From positions 4,402,001 through 4,466,000 of the forward strand of contig CM038914.1 of assembly GCA_021904315.1 (NCBI GenBank): 64,000 bases of DNA. The letters run 5' to 3'. Both the position numbers and the translations under genes were made by a program. The notes under the pieces are model-generated. The model was not told the DNA's origin, searched no databases, and saw only the letters and a list, made by a program, of their open reading frames with translations. Shown here piece after piece: positions 26,701 to 39,589 of the stretch. Numbering within the stretch: the first letter of the stretch is position 1; each line of letters starts with the position of its first letter. The DNA comes from Sphagnum magellanicum. Its lineage: Eukaryota; Streptophyta; Sphagnopsida; Sphagnales; Sphagnaceae.

Positions 26701-28285
26701 CCAACACCCGCATCACACATAACATGCTATGGCCTCCCCCACATTCTTTTTCCAAGTTCTTTCCCAACATCAAGTGGATGGTTGTCCCACCCACGCTAGG
26801 CACTTCATGTGCCTTCACTCGCACGATCCCATTTTTGGATGGGATCCTAACTAGCCGATTGTGCCCTTCTATGAGCACATTGTTCCTTGTGATGAATTCC
26901 ATTCCCAAAATGCAATCCATTCCCCCTAAGGTGGAAACTAGTAAGTCCACCTTGCCTCTCCAATTCCCCAATTGAAGAGGCACATCTTTTGCTTGCAACT
27001 TGGTGGGATGGGGAATGCCATCCGCAAAATGCACCTCGATGGGTGCCTTGAGCTCCTCCAAGGGGAGCTCCATTCTTTCCGCACTTTCTTGTGTTATGAA
27101 GTTGTGGGAAGCCCCTGTGTCCAAAAGACAAAGCACTTCCCGCTTAGAAACCTTCCCTTTCAAGAAAATAAGGCGATTACATTCACCTTGGGCTAGGTTG
27201 GCGGCAAGGGCATTTACCTTAGTAGCCCCACTCCCCGGTTTGGGTTTGGGACAATCTTTGGAATAGTGCCCCGCTTCATTGCAATTGAAACACACTCCTT
27301 TGGGTTTCCCACTAGCATCTCCCTTGGGTTGGCTCCCTTTGAAAGGGACTCCCTTCTTGACAAAATTTCCCTTGGGTTTAAAACTCGAGCCTTGGAATGG
27401 TTTAGGCTTTTCCCCCTTTGAGGTGTCTTGGCCTTGATTCCATTCCCCTTCATGGCGCGCTTTCTTGTGAGGGAACTTACTATCCCTTTTGAATCCGGAC
27501 TTCTCACCTCGCCCCACATCCGAAAAGCCTTCCACTTTCATGATGGCTTCGGTGAGTGAGGCGGGCCAATTCTCTTCAAGTTTGCGCTTCGCCCAAGTTG
27601 GAAGCCCCATCACAAAGTGGCACACCCGGTCTAACTCATGCATATGCCTAATTTCAAGCATGAGTTCGGAATAAGCCCTCACATATTGACGTAAGTTCTC
27701 ATTGCTTGCATTCACAAGGTCACGAAGTTTACATCTTGAAATGTAGTCGGAATTCTTGGGAATGAATTCCAACTCAATACGCTCCTTGAAGAATTCCCAT
27801 GTGTAGCCATGGGTCTTCCCCTCTTCTTGCCTCACCGTCCTCCACCATGTGGAGGCATAGCCCTTCAAATAGGATTGGGCAAGTTCCACGACCGAATGCC
27901 GACCAACTTTAGCGGCACGGAGGTAATCTTCCATTTCCGCAAGCCAAGCATCCACAACCTTCCGATCCCGGGCCCCATCAAAATTCCCAGGCCTAGCGGG
28001 CTTGAATCCCACACTTTTAGACGAACCTCCCTTGAGGGCCTCTACCAATTCACTAAAATTGGGCCTATTCATTTTGAGTAGGACCTCCAATTGCTCCGGG
28101 GTGAAGAAGACTCCATTTGGTTGTTCTTCTTCATTCTCATGCTCCTCAAGGCTAGCACGGTCTCCTTCATCTTCGGAATGGTCTTGTTCCTCCTCCCTAA
28201 TAGGTTGGGGAGGAACATCTAGATCTTGGGTGGGTTCTTCCACCACGGTCTTTTGGACTGGTTTGCGGGCCTTCTTTGGTGCCAT
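23795..28285 (-). CDS. Gag-Pol polyprotein, chromovirus (Ty3/gypsy)
   Basis: A single intact 1496-residue frame encodes all retrotransposon proteins. Gag-like region is about 95-260. The zinc knuckle CX2CX4HX4C spans C332-C345. The aspartic protease motif is DTGA at 389-392. Reverse transcriptase is about 590-760 with YIDD at 735-738. RNase H is about 878-1000, with D885 and the DALSRK end. The integrase HHCC zinc finger is H1067, H1074, C1104, C1107, and its catalytic triad is D1137, D1197, E1233 with 35 residues between the last two. A chromodomain at about 1433-1487 typically targets integration to marked chromatin. Fusion of gag and pol in one frame is normal for this lineage. The ATG lies only 50 nt after the 5' LTR and just past the PBS. 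The stop TGA forms part of a hairpin stem. No stops or frameshifts were seen. One oddity is RSEYYQI where RSGYHQI is usual after the first RT aspartate. Confidence 0.98.
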   Translation of the reverse strand: MAPKKARKPVQKTVVEEPTQDLDVPPQPIREEEQDHSEDEGDRASLEEHENEEEQPNGVFFTPEQLEVLLKMNRPNFSELVEALKGGSSKSVGFKPARPGNFDGARDRKVVDAWLAEMEDYLRAAKVGRHSVVELAQSYLKGYASTWWRTVRQEEGKTHGYTWEFFKERIELEFIPKNSDYISRCKLRDLVNASNENLRQYVRAYSELMLEIRHMHELDRVCHFVMGLPTWAKRKLEENWPASLTEAIMKVEGFSDVGRGEKSGFKRDSKFPHKKARHEGEWNQGQDTSKGEKPKPFQGSSFKPKGNFVKKGVPFKGSQPKGDASGKPKGVCFNCNEAGHYSKDCPKPKPGSGATKVNALAANLAQGECNRLIFLKGKVSKREVLCLLDTGASHNFITQESAERMELPLEELKAPIEVHFADGIPHPTKLQAKDVPLQLGNWRGKVDLLVSTLGGMDCILGMEFITRNNVLIEGHNRLVRIPSKNGIVRVKAHEVPSVGGTTIHLMLGKNLEKECGGGHSMLCVMRVLDEFEPKEATKVVSPHKCIKQVLEEFPDVMPEELPDELPPRRQVDHAIEVVPGVAPPAKAPYRMSHEELKELKVQLEELLAKGYIKPSKSPYGAPVLFVHKKDGTLRMCVDYRALNKVTVKNRYPLPRIDDLFDRLSGAKVFSRIDLRSEYYQIRIAQGDEEKTACRTRYGSYEFLVMPFGLTNAPATFCTLMNDIFREWLDDFVVVYIDDILVYSNSMEEHAEHLRKVFQRLKENKLYAKFEKCEFGVSEVDFLGHRITQEGLKMDDHKVKAILDWEPPRSVPALRSFLGLASYYRKFIKNFAKIAAPLTNLLKKSSGAYEWEEACNEAFETLKGILVKAPVLKLPDFDKDFEIHSDASDFAIGGVLMQDGRPVAFESKKLSETERRWPTHEKEMWAVIHCLKTWGHYIGSKDVVVWTDNVTLKYFATQPKLSSKQVRWQDTLALFNVDIRHKPGKENVVPDALSRKHQLKVVYVGESEFQKEVRVGSRHDEFAKERKQEIQRGMKSYFHLQNGLLWYKQNRLYVPKGRLRDVLLKECHDGPLAGHGGAKRTTTFLKKSYYWPNLKEDAEEYVKTCLICQQNRALNKKQAGLLRPLPIPEGPWESVSMDFMVSLPPSKGFDAIMVVVDRFSKMAHFIPTKENATAQETGRLFFTHVFKHHGLPKDIVSDRDPKFTSKFWRALWKRMGSELKMSTSFRPQTDGQTERVNLVIQQFLRNYVAADQQDWVDHLELAKFCYNNSEHSATGATPFQMVTGKSPIVPTTWVGQPPSDASEEVPMVTQLDEERRRLWEMAKANLEKAHKRYKDFADKSRREVHFEEGDEVWLNIKNFRLPEGLSHKFLGPYAGPFKVLEKKFPDTYKLELPENLKVHPVFHVSLLKPVTRDASRPNREHNSRPPPDLVHNEPEFEVEAVLKSRQIRGREREYLVKWKGYHPIEASWVNESDMEHAQEAIEEFHNRPAKRQRKHRA

Positions 28286-28321
28286 CGGAACTTCCCAATA
28301 AGTGGATCGAGCTCTCCCAGA

Positions 28322-28333
28322 GCTCTGATACCA
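28322..28333 (-). other. Primer-binding site, initiator tRNA-Met
   Basis: On the minus strand TGGTATCAGAGC, the classic 12-nt complement of the plant initiator tRNA-Met 3' end, begins two bases after the 5' LTR. Confidence 0.95.
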
Positions 28334-28335
28334 AG

Positions 28336-29276
28336 TGACGCACTCCTAACCACTCGAAGGACTCAAATGTGAGTCCAAGTGAGAGACAGCGGAAGTGGGA
28401 GTGGTCGGGAGGCGCTCCCTAGCTCACAACACTTGGAGGCGTAGAGGGGCGTGTTGGAGCTCCGGGATGGGACTAGGAAGAGTTGACAAGTTTCACTCAC
28501 TCACACGGGCCTGCATGGAACCACACAAAGTGGTTAGAACATAGTTGGAGCACATTTGGTGCTAGGACGAGCCACGGGCAACACGGACACACAAGACTCA
28601 CCACGGCCCGGACTTTGGGGAAGCCACCACCTTCCCCCTTATAGTATACTCTGTGCCACGTCGCGGGGGTGGCACCCAAATGGACATTTTGTCCCGGGAG
28701 TCCCGGGACTCCCGCGCGGGAGTCCCGAAATCCCGCCCAGCGGGACTCCCGGGACTTTGAACGCGCATAACTTTCGGAGCAGACCTCCGATGACGACGCG
28801 GTCTGAAGCAAAGTTGTAGATCTCGTCGAGACCTTTCCAACGGTATGTCGCACGTTCTCAGCAGCCAAGTATTTCGGGTCGATTCCCGACTTTTAGTGCC
28901 CGGGAGTCCAAATTGGCGGACTCCCGCGAGTTCGACTCCCGGGCCTTCTTTTGACCATAACTTGCGTTTCAGATGTCCAAATGAGCAATGCGAGCCCATT
29001 TTAGACATCTACACTTCAAGACCTTTCCATTGATATAAAGAGCGCACCAAGCCATTGAGTTTTGACCCCTCAAAACGTGCTCTGAAGTTTCGGGAGTCCT
29101 TTTGGGACTCTAACTCTCACCAACTCCCAACATGGGAGTTGCCTTGGGAGTGAGGGTCCACTCCCTCACACTTTCTTGCACTCCCGGGAGTCTTGATGTG
29201 ACTCTCGGGCTTCCTTTTGGCCCGCACCCTTGCAACCCCCTTGCCTTGGTCGCGAGCCAAGGCTAGGGTTGCGACA
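28336..29276 (-). repeat. 5' LTR of the chromovirus
   Basis: 941 bp, matching 22055-22995 except for C at 28440 versus G at 22159. As the 5' LTR it should carry the promoter: a TATA-like CTATAAG (minus strand) lies near 28638-28646, about 630 nt into the LTR. The GGGAGTCCCG palindrome cluster is at 28692-28756, upstream of that TATA. Confidence 0.96.
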
Positions 29277-29281
29277 CAGAA
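29277..29281. other. Target-site duplication CAGAA, right
   Basis: Identical to 22050-22054. Confidence 0.95.
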
Positions 29282-32200
29282 AGAACACAAATAGACTTAA
29301 CTTAGGTCTAGATGACAATGTGGTTGACACTGAAGTTTGCTCATCAAAAATATGCAAACTTCAACAGATTGCAAAAAAATTTCAATAGTAGAAGTTTTTG
29401 TTTAATGAACACACCTTCAAAAATGGAGCACATTGTTATAAACTTCAAAAGCTTGTTAAAATTTGAAAGAGATAACATATTGCCTCTCTATCTTCCCCCT
29501 AGCACCCATCCTGTTTGGAGTCACAACTCACAGCAATTGCACCTTATCCCACCTTATAATAATTTCATACTACTAACTGAGGTAGACAACACATTGTCAC
29601 ACTCTCTAAGGCCAATCAACACCCATCCCGCTTGAAGTCGAGCTCGATATCCTTATAAACTTATTGCATTTGCATCAATTTCCCATCCTTCTCGATAACA
29701 AAACTTGTCCCATTGTATTTATGATTTATTTTTTTTTGACAAACAAACCCTACTTAAAATATCAACTGTATATTTAATCCATTGATCAATGATTAAAATA
29801 CTTACACTAAATGATCAACATTTGTTATGTTGACATATGAACACATAAAATATGTTAGTATGGAAAGTACAACAATGTAACAACTAGGTTAGGTTTCTTG
29901 GAACTTAACTTATCCAAACCATTTGTTTAAAAACATCACAAGGCCCAAATGTAGATCAATTTGGTAGATGACCCCAAAAAAAAGTTGCAAAAATTGATCC
30001 TTATAGCCCTTAAATGTACTATTGAACATTATAAGTTTCAATATTGATGAATATCCAAATACCCAAGCAAATTATGTGAATTATTTGAAAAGATTGTTTT
30101 ATATGCTTTTGTAGGTTTATGTGCAAAATTTCATTGAAAAATTCTATTAGCAAAAAATATTTCTTAATCCTTTTGTGTGAGTCTGCAGATTATTACAAAC
30201 ACCTGTAAATTGAAAATGTACTCCAAAAGACAATTATATCAATTTTATGTGCGACAATTCCATAACATAATGGTAGATTAACATGTGAACTATCATTAAA
30301 TGCAATTTGGAGCACTAAATCTTTTCCAACTTATGGGAAAAAATTTCAAATTTATGGGTGCAATGCAAACTACAACATTGTAACAAGATTTTGTGTACAC
30401 CATACCATGGAAACACCCCATCTAATTTTCCAACCATTGCGGAAACTAAACTTCAAATTCTTCATAGTATGATTCATAGACTTCCTTACAAGATAATTTC
30501 AAAATATCATGAAACTCAAATATGTTAACAAACTTTGTGGATTATGACTTTATCTATATGTAAATTGTACTTTTGTACATGTTCATTGTTAACTATTAAG
30601 CACATGGTTATTCCTTTGACTAGGAAAAACCAGTAATAAAAGTAAGCAACTAATCAACCAATTATCCCATCATAAGTCAATTTTAATAATGAAGTGTGAT
30701 TATTGATTTACATAACACAATGCTATAAACAAGTGGGTTATCATAATAATAGTGAATTTCATAGCCTGCGACATAGTAAATTAATATTTGGTCATAATCA
30801 CAAATGGCCATTTTCACATATATACAATGATTGAAAACAATTTCATGTAAACCATTCTATTGTAGGTTCTTATCCACATTTGGAAATGCCTTCATAAAAT
30901 GTCTAAGCCATCAACACCTTGATAAATTATTTCATTGCATATTTAAACCTATTTAAATCTAACCATGTACATGGTCAAAACAAATAACCTATGTGCATTT
31001 GTTCAAAGAAATATCACAAGCATCTAGGTGTGGAAGTTACACAAATTGTCCATTTCTCAACAACAAATTGTGGGTGATTGCAGTAGTATTGAAAAAATTC
31101 TCAATTTTTAGCAAACAATTTCCCCTCCATTTTAGTCGGGTATAATCTCCAACATGGGAATTCCTTTAAAAAAAATTCTTAACTCCCATCAAGTTATTCC
31201 ATCTTGTCATTGGGAGCTTCTATTTATTTTTGTTATCAATTGCAAGGATTTGTGAACACACCCTACATATAGACCTATACCATAACAATTCAGCCATGAT
31301 ACTTCTAAGTTCCATATCCTTCATGCACATAAGTAAACCACTCAAGTTTGTGCTTCTTAACAAACTAAAAGGTGAAACATAATCTTTAAGCAACTAAATA
31401 AAAATAAGTGGTATGTGTGAAAGGAAATGGAAGAAATCTTGATACAATTTTCAAAATATCAAAAAAATATTAAGGAAAACCCAATTATGGTCGACATGAA
31501 TCATTATGTGCCCTAAGTTATAGTTTTCGTTTAAAGCAAAAATCAATTTGTCTAAAACATTATAAAATTTTCCTCCTAGTACTTTTCCAATACAAATTAG
31601 ATTTTTAAAAATATATTAAAAAATGTTATACAAATTTTTTTTTGACCAAAAGTTGTAATTTCATTTTTCGTGAATGGTGTTTTACAATTTCCAAAAGGTT
31701 TTTAAAACCAATTGACTGTTTTCCCACATTTACTTTCCCACCTCAAACTAAAGCATTCTTTAAAAAACAACATATTTTATATAAATCATGGATCTTTAAT
31801 AGTAGATATGATTAATTGATGCATCAAGTATTTGACCATCTCCCAATATTTACATGTTTGTTGTAATGTAATCAATCTTTTATTTTATTTTATATTATAT
31901 TATATGATACCACGTCTACATGTTAAGATAGGTGTTTGTTTGTTTGTTTGACATTCGTTCATTTTGTTTCTTTGGATCTAACCATACGCTAACCTTCCCA
32001 AACCATGGGGCTCCCTACTATGCTTTTGGAACTATTAGAAAAAACCTTACACAAAATAGTGTGCAAGGTTTTGCAATTTTTAGACCAATTAAACAAAATG
32101 TGAAAAATGGATGGTGGCATGGTTCATTTTCATCAATCACATGTGGATAAAAATAAAAATGTGCAAATAAAATTCATTCATCAATGTTGAATAATGTGAT

Positions 32201-34109
32201 GCTGGTTGAATTTCATCCATTACGGATGAAAGGTCCATGTTCATGGGCAAATGTTCCAAATTTTTAACAATATTTTGTTGAATCTATACCTTCTTTTTTT
32301 TAAATCCTACTTTTTCTTTTGTTACCACAATTAAAAAAAAGTTCCAAAAAAATTGTTGGTTCCAAGATCTAATTCTTTTAATTTATGGATGACATTTGTG
32401 ACATTACCCCCTTTTGATGGCAAATTTTTCAAGTAATGGCCTTAGGTTTTTTTGGATACCGTAAGTAATGTCGGTGAACCTTCTCAAAATCATTTTATTA
32501 TGACAAACTAACCTTTGGCTTTAAAAAAAATTTATAATAAAGGGATGAAAGTATGATTGGGTGGTATCATAAGGAATCAGCTCAACCAATGGTTAAGGAA
32601 CTAAAATTGATGAAATAATATTTTTGGGTTTTTTTAAAAATTTAATATTATAATTTTTTTCTCGTGTTTATCCATTTCATGCCAAAATATATGGCCTTAA
32701 TTTTTCATTGAAATGAAAATAAATTAAAATCATGATTATAAAATTGTATTATTAATTTCTACAAATTTGAACTTTGAAAATTCATAGCTAACTTATATTT
32801 AATCAAAAAAATATTTAATAATTTATTTTAAAAATACCATCTAAGGTACCTTTGAGAATTATATATTAAAAAATAACCCCCAAAATATGTATCAAAAGTG
32901 TTTTTGACCAAAAAATTCAAAGAACATAGCCAATGTTATTTTCCTAAAACTTTTTTGGTGAGGAAATGATTAGGAACATCAAAATTAAGAATATTTTTCA
33001 TTTCATAAAATTTTCAAGTTCTATACAACCTCATTAATGTATTTATTAAAAAAAAGTGAAGACCCTAATAGTTTAAGTGTTTTTTTTTTTAAAATTAAGT
33101 TCAATTGATCAAATTAAAATGAAAACCGAATCTTGAAAAACAAGTCAAAGGCATAGCATGAATAAAAAGAATGAATTATTCAACCGAAAAAAACTGGAAT
33201 AGGTGAGAATCAAAGGAAGCCATACACCACCATTTGAGCAATATATATATGTTCACATTTTATGGAGTTGATATTCGTCAAATGGTCAAAATGCTGTTTA
33301 AATATCAAAACATGTCCAAATTGATTGATCTTGATTTTAATAGAAAATATTTAGATGAGAGATACAATAAACTAGGCTAGCATGTTAAGAACACAAAGAG
33401 TAAAAGCAAAATTTATCAAATAGTCCTCACCAATTAACACATAATTCAAAAGGTCTAATCATGTTCAAATTCAAATTGTTGATATTTCATTAGGTAGACT
33501 TGATGAAGGATTTTAAAATGTTGGTTTAAATCATTATTTTCAGATCACATTGGGTCTTAATGAAAGTTTTCAAAATGTTGTTCACATGGCCCCATTGCTA
33601 GAAATTTCAAGACTTATGGAACTCCAACACTTCCAAAATTTTGGGAATAATTTACCATTTCAATGAAAGGCCCATGAGAGCAACAAAATCTATAATGTAA
33701 GGGAATGTGCCTTTTATTAGGGTTTGGTGGGTGATGAGGTTTCAATGAATCCATGTCAATGGACAATAAATCATCATGCCACTTTAGGCTCAAATCACAA
33801 AAAATGTCTTTTTTTCAAAAACTAAATTACCTTCCCTAACCCATCACAATAGGTATAAATCGCCAAGAGTTTTGCCAATGTCAAAATGAGGTAACAATTA
33901 ATTTCATTACTGAAGAAGACCTTGGAGCAGCACCCAAAAAAAGTGAACAAAACAGGAATAATTTATTGTGTTGTAAGTCCAAACCAAAATTTAGCACTCA
34001 TCCCATATCCAAAATTTCAAAACATTCAATCCTTGTAATAAGAAGCATTGCACCCATTATTTTAAAATTTTCCATGGAACTATGACAAAATAACAAAATG
34101 TTAATCTTA
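29282..34109. other. Very AT-rich non-coding stretch
   Basis: Almost 5 kb with no open frame above 107 codons, no recognised domain and no clear terminal repeats. Probably decayed transposon sequence. Confidence 0.4.
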
Positions 34110-34425
34110 ACTTAATCATGTGGATGGCTAACCACAGATTACATCTGCAAGTTAACCATCCACATGAATCTACCTAAAGAGTAGCCACCGAGTTACTTAA
34201 CTACCTACATTGTACTAACCAACCACTTGCATTTCCTATTACCTTCTCACCTATTGTAATTACCCCATTTACATAGGAAGTTAATGCGGGACGACGGAAG
34301 TTCCAAAGTGGAACCTTGGTAACTGAGTTGTGGTTCATCCACAATTGAGTCACAATGCTGATGGTTTGGCTATTTGGGTTGAGAGGCCCAAAGAGGACAC
34401 CAATGCACCATACATTGGCAACCTA
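34110..34425. repeat. Dispersed hairpin-rich repeat, copy 3
   Basis: It begins with a long foldback: CATGTGGATGGCTAAC (34117-34132) pairs with GTTAACCATCCACATG (34151-34166), 15 of 16 positions, around a nested CAGAT-TAC-ATCTG. It ends with the family core TTCCAAAGTGGAACCTTGG and GAGTTGTGG-TTCAT-CCACAATTGAGTC (34306-34350). Related to 60-425 and 2935-3235. Confidence 0.55.
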
Positions 34426-34470
34426 TTGTGATGGTGCCATCAACCCATGGACCACACTTGAATTAAGAAG

Positions 34471-34850
34471 ATGGAACCATGGTAACTTATCCGGTAAACC
34501 CTCCACCTTCTACCTCACATTTCTTAGCTAACTAGTAATTGGTAATTACCTAGTATTATGTAAGTGGGTAGGGTATCATAGGTACGTAGGTAGTGAATGC
34601 AAGTGGTTCCTATGTAGCTAGGTCAAGTAAGTAAGGCATTTGGTGATTGCTGGGTAGGTAGATACATGTGCATGGTTAATACCTAGCCGATTATCATAAA
34701 TGTTAACTACGTAACGTGCGGGAGGACACTACTTACTGGAAATGGTGGAAGCATGGTAACCAACGGCCTCTAGCTGGTTACCAAACCTAGTCCGTTGTAT
34801 GGGAGTGTCAAGCATACATGGTATGGGATGTAGTAGAGGGTAAGTTATGA
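34471..34850. repeat. Related hairpin-rich repeat segment
   Basis: CATGGTAAC, GGTAATTACC and TAGGTAGG motifs and a GGTAACCA..TGGTTACC foldback (about 34755-34782) resemble the preceding repeat copies, but the core stem-loop is not clear. It may be a diverged copy in tandem with 34110-34425. Confidence 0.35.
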
Positions 34851-37800
34851 GGTTCAACTAACCAACCAACAATCAAGATCATGTGAATAGGTGTTAGGAA
34901 GGTACAAAAATGTTAGAAAGCAACAAAATATGCAATAAAACTAGGGAGCTCTAGTCTTGTCCACTGGTGTGCTACCACATTGTTGAGAGACATTCCCTAC
35001 AATAGACTATGGGATGGTGATCCAAAGAAAAGGTGTTTTCCAGCCAAGTTAGGAAGACATAATGATTCTTCGTGGTGCAAGAAAAACCTTGTACTGTTGT
35101 TTATGGTGGCAAAGGAGGTGCTTGAATTGAAGATCGAATCTCTTTCAGATTGGAATGGTTACTGGGTGTGCTCCTAACTCTTGCTGGTCTTTGTATTTTT
35201 GCATTATTTGGAAAACTCTGAACTGACTGAGTGTCCAGAGCTTCCAGGCAAAATACACCCATCAACACACGCAGAGATTCTCAACTTCTATGAGAAAGGA
35301 AAAAATGCGAATTCTCATGAATTCCATGTTGACAACCATTGAGTTTCGGTTTCATGAAATGCATCCATCTGTGAGTAAGAGATTTAAAAGAGTTGCATTG
35401 AGCTCTTATGTATTTGTTTCGTTGTGCAATCTGGACTCCCAGAAAACATAGATAGCAAATTTGTCCTTGAAGTTACTTGACCCATTGACCTCTTTGTAGG
35501 CCAAAAAAGAGTTGAGCTAGGTCTGGGTTGAACCATCAACTGGGATTCAAATTTGTTGCAGATTGAGAGGACACTAAATTCCACCCTTATGGAGAGTTTT
35601 CAATATTCCCAAAGGATCTTGTCTCTTTCATATAGGAATAGAACCCACTACAATTTAGCTGTTATTGTTATTGTGCATCATCATGTGACACTTGTGATTC
35701 AACTGGTAAATTGCCACTTAATGGTCTTCTCATTTCAAGTTCTTCCAGCTTTTTCATTCCATTAGGCTTGAACACCTCTCCTTTCTACTAACACATTAAA
35801 AAACCCACCAAACAAAAAACCCATTTGAACATTGGAACTGATTCAACAAAGGATGACATTATGATTCCATGACCAACTCAAGTCACAAAAAGATCAATAA
35901 AGCATGGTTTCAGTTACAATCTCAAGAAGCCTTGAGGTCCCACTTCCAATCTGATCACATCCCTAATTGGTAGGTACTGACTTCTCATCCTTCAATTGAT
36001 TAAAGGCTCCATAAGCAATCCAGAAATCAGTTGGGAGCTACTAAGTCTTTGTTGAGCATGTAAGCTGCAAAATTCTTCTTACTGTGGTACCAAATTGGAG
36101 GGTTGCTCATGTGCCAGTATTGCATAACAAGTGATTTTGATGATGTACTAATCAAAGTCCCAAGCAATCAGCCAAATGGTAAAATTTTCCCTAGTATATG
36201 CCACCCAGATTTCATGTATTTGACCAGTAAATTCTGTACATAAATTGGTGTCGATGCTTGCAACTCAATGCTAGACATTGAGCTGCATTACAGTGACAGT
36301 TGATGATAGCAGATATATGGGCCCTAACTCTGTGGCAATGTTGAGAAGCAAGACCATATTTGAACCTCAATAGATTTGTTTCTTTGAGTTGAATCAGATG
36401 TGTGCAGCAAATTCTACCCTTGAAAAAGGAGATCAATGTGAGCTACTTTCAGGATGAGGATGCTAAAACTTGTATGCCAGGCAGGCTAAGTTCATTTCAT
36501 TGATGAAAGGAGATCACAGCATGTTAGATTAGACTTCTGTTACCATGAACAAAAGTTCCCTGTCGTTGTGGCTTTCTCCCAGCTCATCTCCGAAGTGGAA
36601 GCTGCGTGCATAAAGCTGGAAAACATATTAGATTGTTTTGCAATTATCTGCACTCCTGGAAACAGTGACAATTTGTTAAGCATTGCAACACACCCAAATG
36701 TGGTACAACTTACCCCCAACATAATGGGCAACTTGGGCGAGGCCATTCCATGACATTAAGAAATGGGTGTGGCAGATTCAATGATTTTTTCAAAATTAAT
36801 GTTCAACAAACACATTTTGATCATAATTACAAGTGTATGATCATCACTGGAAGATTATGTCATATTACAATGTGGTCAAGAAAATGACATAATATGCCAC
36901 CCCAGAGCTTAATGTATTGCTATTTGCTTCAGCTATTCTAAAGCTAACAAGTTTTAATGAAGTATTCTTCTTGACTTCAAGACTACAGATTTTGCTCCTT
37001 ATTTGTGACTCTGGGTTTGATGGTTGCAACCCATCTAGGTTTCGTGTGATGGATCATAGCCATCATCCCAATCACTATTGCACTTTGACTCATGTATTGG
37101 CTCACTAGTTTGCTCTATTACCCTACCTGCTGCTATTGAGTTCTATTGAGTAGGGTTTAGGGTTTAAGGTTTATTATCTCATATGTGGTTATTTTATGTG
37201 AACCTTTGTGATATTATTGTTCTTAGGATTAATTCATCCCATTCCCAAATGAACCCCAACTCATGTACTCAACTAGGACGATAATTCTAGAAGCTCAATA
37301 CTGCAACACCATAGCAGCTTCCACACTAAGTATATTACATTTAGAAATGTTGAAATTCCGAACAAAAGTTTTTTAAATTACAAAAAAATTGTGAAGGAAA
37401 ATGTTGAATCTTCAATAATATGCTATTTTTTGAAATGAAAATTTCAGAATTAATTACTTCTCCAATAGAAATATGTTTAAATTTATGGGCATAAATGGTT
37501 GAATTATACAATGGAATTAATAAAAGACATTTTGGAATAAGAGATTGGTGACAACCTAAAAATTTGGAGGATGGACAATTTGAAAAAAATCACCAAATCA
37601 AAATGTTCAAATTTACCCCAAATTAGGTAAATACTATTGGAACATGGGGATAAATTGACAAATAAGATTTTCTTTTTTACCATGGAAGAAGAAAGATTAA
37701 GCTTCAAAATGTGAAGCTTGTAAAAGCATCAACTAAAATACATGAGCTTGACAATAAGTTCCATGTATCCTTATTCCTATTGTGGAAACTCCACATACAT

Positions 37801-38460
37801 TGCATTTAATGAATGTCAATGTAAAAACTGAAATAAAAAGTAGAAAGAATTTCAAGAAATATACCTATAATGAATTTAAAATTGTAAACTTAACAAAAAT
37901 CAAGAAAAACAACATCAAGGGTGTTATGAAGTAGGTGCCATTAAACATATGATAATAAACAAAGATCTATTAACATAATTGAATTTAGTTTTTAAAATAC
38001 CTCCATAAATATTATTAGATGTAAAAATCGTGAGATAGAATGAAATTCAAAACCAAGAAACAAAATATATCACAAATCTTTTGTACATGTTTATTATCAA
38101 AAATATTTTTTTGCTATAGTTTATATTTTGAACTAGCAATCAAGGCTTGTGTAACAAAAGAAAATGAAACTTTATTTTGGTTCATTTCCTTTTATCTTGC
38201 CTTCAACATATTTTCGACTTTCAACTAAACAAATTGGGAATTGAATGAGAGTGGAAGAGAGGCACTCCCAAGACCTTGCCAATTCCACTTTGAGGGTTGA
38301 TATTCTAAGAAATGTTTAAAGTGATGTTTGAAAGGTCGAAATTTTTTTGGATTGAATAATTTCAATTTCATTGCATCGAAAACTATAAGATGGTAGGTTA
38401 AGATTTCCGATAGGTAAATAGGTCAATCACCAAACACTTAAAGGCTTAGAAAGGGGGGGT
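34851..38460. other. Non-coding stretch, somewhat less AT-rich at 34950-37100
   Basis: No open frame longer than 75 codons. The part at 34950-37100 looks low-copy rather than satellite-like, but neither strand gives a recognisable protein segment. It could hide short exons or old pseudogene pieces; I cannot support any. Confidence 0.35.
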
Positions 38461-38826
38461 GTGTTGGTTGTCATTTTTTTGGACATGGTGTTTGAAAAGA
38501 AGTTGTGGCCCATCTCTAAGCGCACCCACATCTACTTAGATCATGGCATTTGGATGAGAGATGAAGAAGATATGCCTCCCCACAAAAAGGGAGGTCCATT
38601 TGTTGAAAAAAATATGAAAGAAACATTTTGTTGCCTCATGAACAACACATTGCACCCTATGAATGTATTGTATGCAATCAACAAATGTCACAAATTTGAC
38701 CCTTGCTTTGAATTGGATGAAAATGCAATCCAAATTATGTCAAAAAGTTTGTCAAACACCATTGGCCCAAATCTTCACCAAAAAATTTACAAATCTACAA
38801 CCATGGGTAATATATTGTTTGTTTAG
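38461..38826 (+). CDS. Unrecognised open frame, 121 codons (doubtful)
   Basis: A 121-residue frame starting MLVVIFLDMVFEKK. It is longer than expected in this AT-rich surrounding, but I recognise no domain, signal peptide or membrane segment in it. There is no identifiable promoter and no neighbouring exon. It could be a transposon-gene remnant or chance. Most likely it is not an expressed gene. Confidence 0.12.
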   Translation: MLVVIFLDMVFEKKLWPISKRTHIYLDHGIWMRDEEDMPPHKKGGPFVEKNMKETFCCLMNNTLHPMNVLYAINKCHKFDPCFELDENAIQIMSKSLSNTIGPNLHQKIYKSTTMGNILFV

Positions 38827-38829
38827 CCT

Positions 38830-39589
38830 TAAAGTTGTAAGCAACACCCCCATGCTACATTTTTCAGTTTGGGTCTCACATCTTTGCAATGTAGCAACAA
38901 TCTTCCAATAGCCTCTTTAACCTTTGTGTTCCAATTTTGTTGTTCAAGTGCTTGTTCATTGGTTGCAACTACAAGTGATGTTTTTTTATCATCCATGAGT
39001 TCTTGTCACCACATTTTCTTTTCATGTTTTTTTTTGCAACATCCTTTTCCTTTTGTATTATTCGACAAAATTCCCTAACTTGGTATTTGAACTTTGTAAT
39101 GCAAATGATGGCATGCGTGGAAGGTTGGAGCTTAAGTTCATTGGTTGCAAAGAAATGAAATCATTGCCAATCTCTTTTAGTGATCTGAAACCTAGCCTTC
39201 TTGATGATTGTCATCATTTTATGTTTTTATTCTATTTCATCATCTTTTTCCAATAACGAATTAGTTGTGAGCCTAGACTTTTTGATCTTCATCATTTTCT
39301 TCTAATAGATTGTGAACATGGCCTTTTTAATCTTCATCATCTTTCTTTTGATGTTGTGATACCAACCTTCCTTGATCATTGTCAACTTTTAATTTGAAAA
39401 ACCCAGCTCTTATTCTTCTAATTTTCTTCATCTTTTATACAATCCAACCCACCTTGCCCCCTACCCCCCCCCCCCCCCTTCGATCTTGGATGTTGATTAA
39501 GCTTTTGCCCTTATCCTTACCCTTATCTATTTTTGTTGTAAACCCAAGGTTAACACCCTTGTAGAGTGAAGGATGGGCCCCTAAACCTA
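38830..39589. other. Non-coding stretch with degenerate tandem repeat
   Basis: At about 39180-39390 a degenerate repeat of TTTTGATCTTCATCATTTT-like units with intervening GTGAACATGGCC- and GTGAGCCTAGAC-like sequence occurs three to four times. A 15-C homopolymer lies at 39464-39478. Confidence 0.5.

Larger units (their letters stand above)
22055..29276 (-). mobile_element. Complete Ty3/gypsy chromovirus LTR retrotransposon
   Basis: The element is 7222 bp and transcribed on the minus strand. It is bounded by two 941-bp LTRs and a perfect CAGAA target duplication. In element order it has the 5' LTR (28336-29276), an initiator tRNA-Met primer-binding site, one uninterrupted Gag-Pol frame, an 800-bp 3' non-coding segment, a polypurine tract and the 3' LTR (22055-22995). 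The C-terminal chromodomain places it in the chromovirus lineage; I cannot assign the clade by eye. By eye the LTRs differ at one site (G at 22159 versus C at 28440), so the insertion looks recent. All catalytic motifs are present, so it could still be active. Confidence 0.97.

Noticed and set aside
23805..28301. Numerous plus-strand open frames opposite the Gag-Pol gene
   Set aside because: Antisense shadows of the long GC-richer coding frame.
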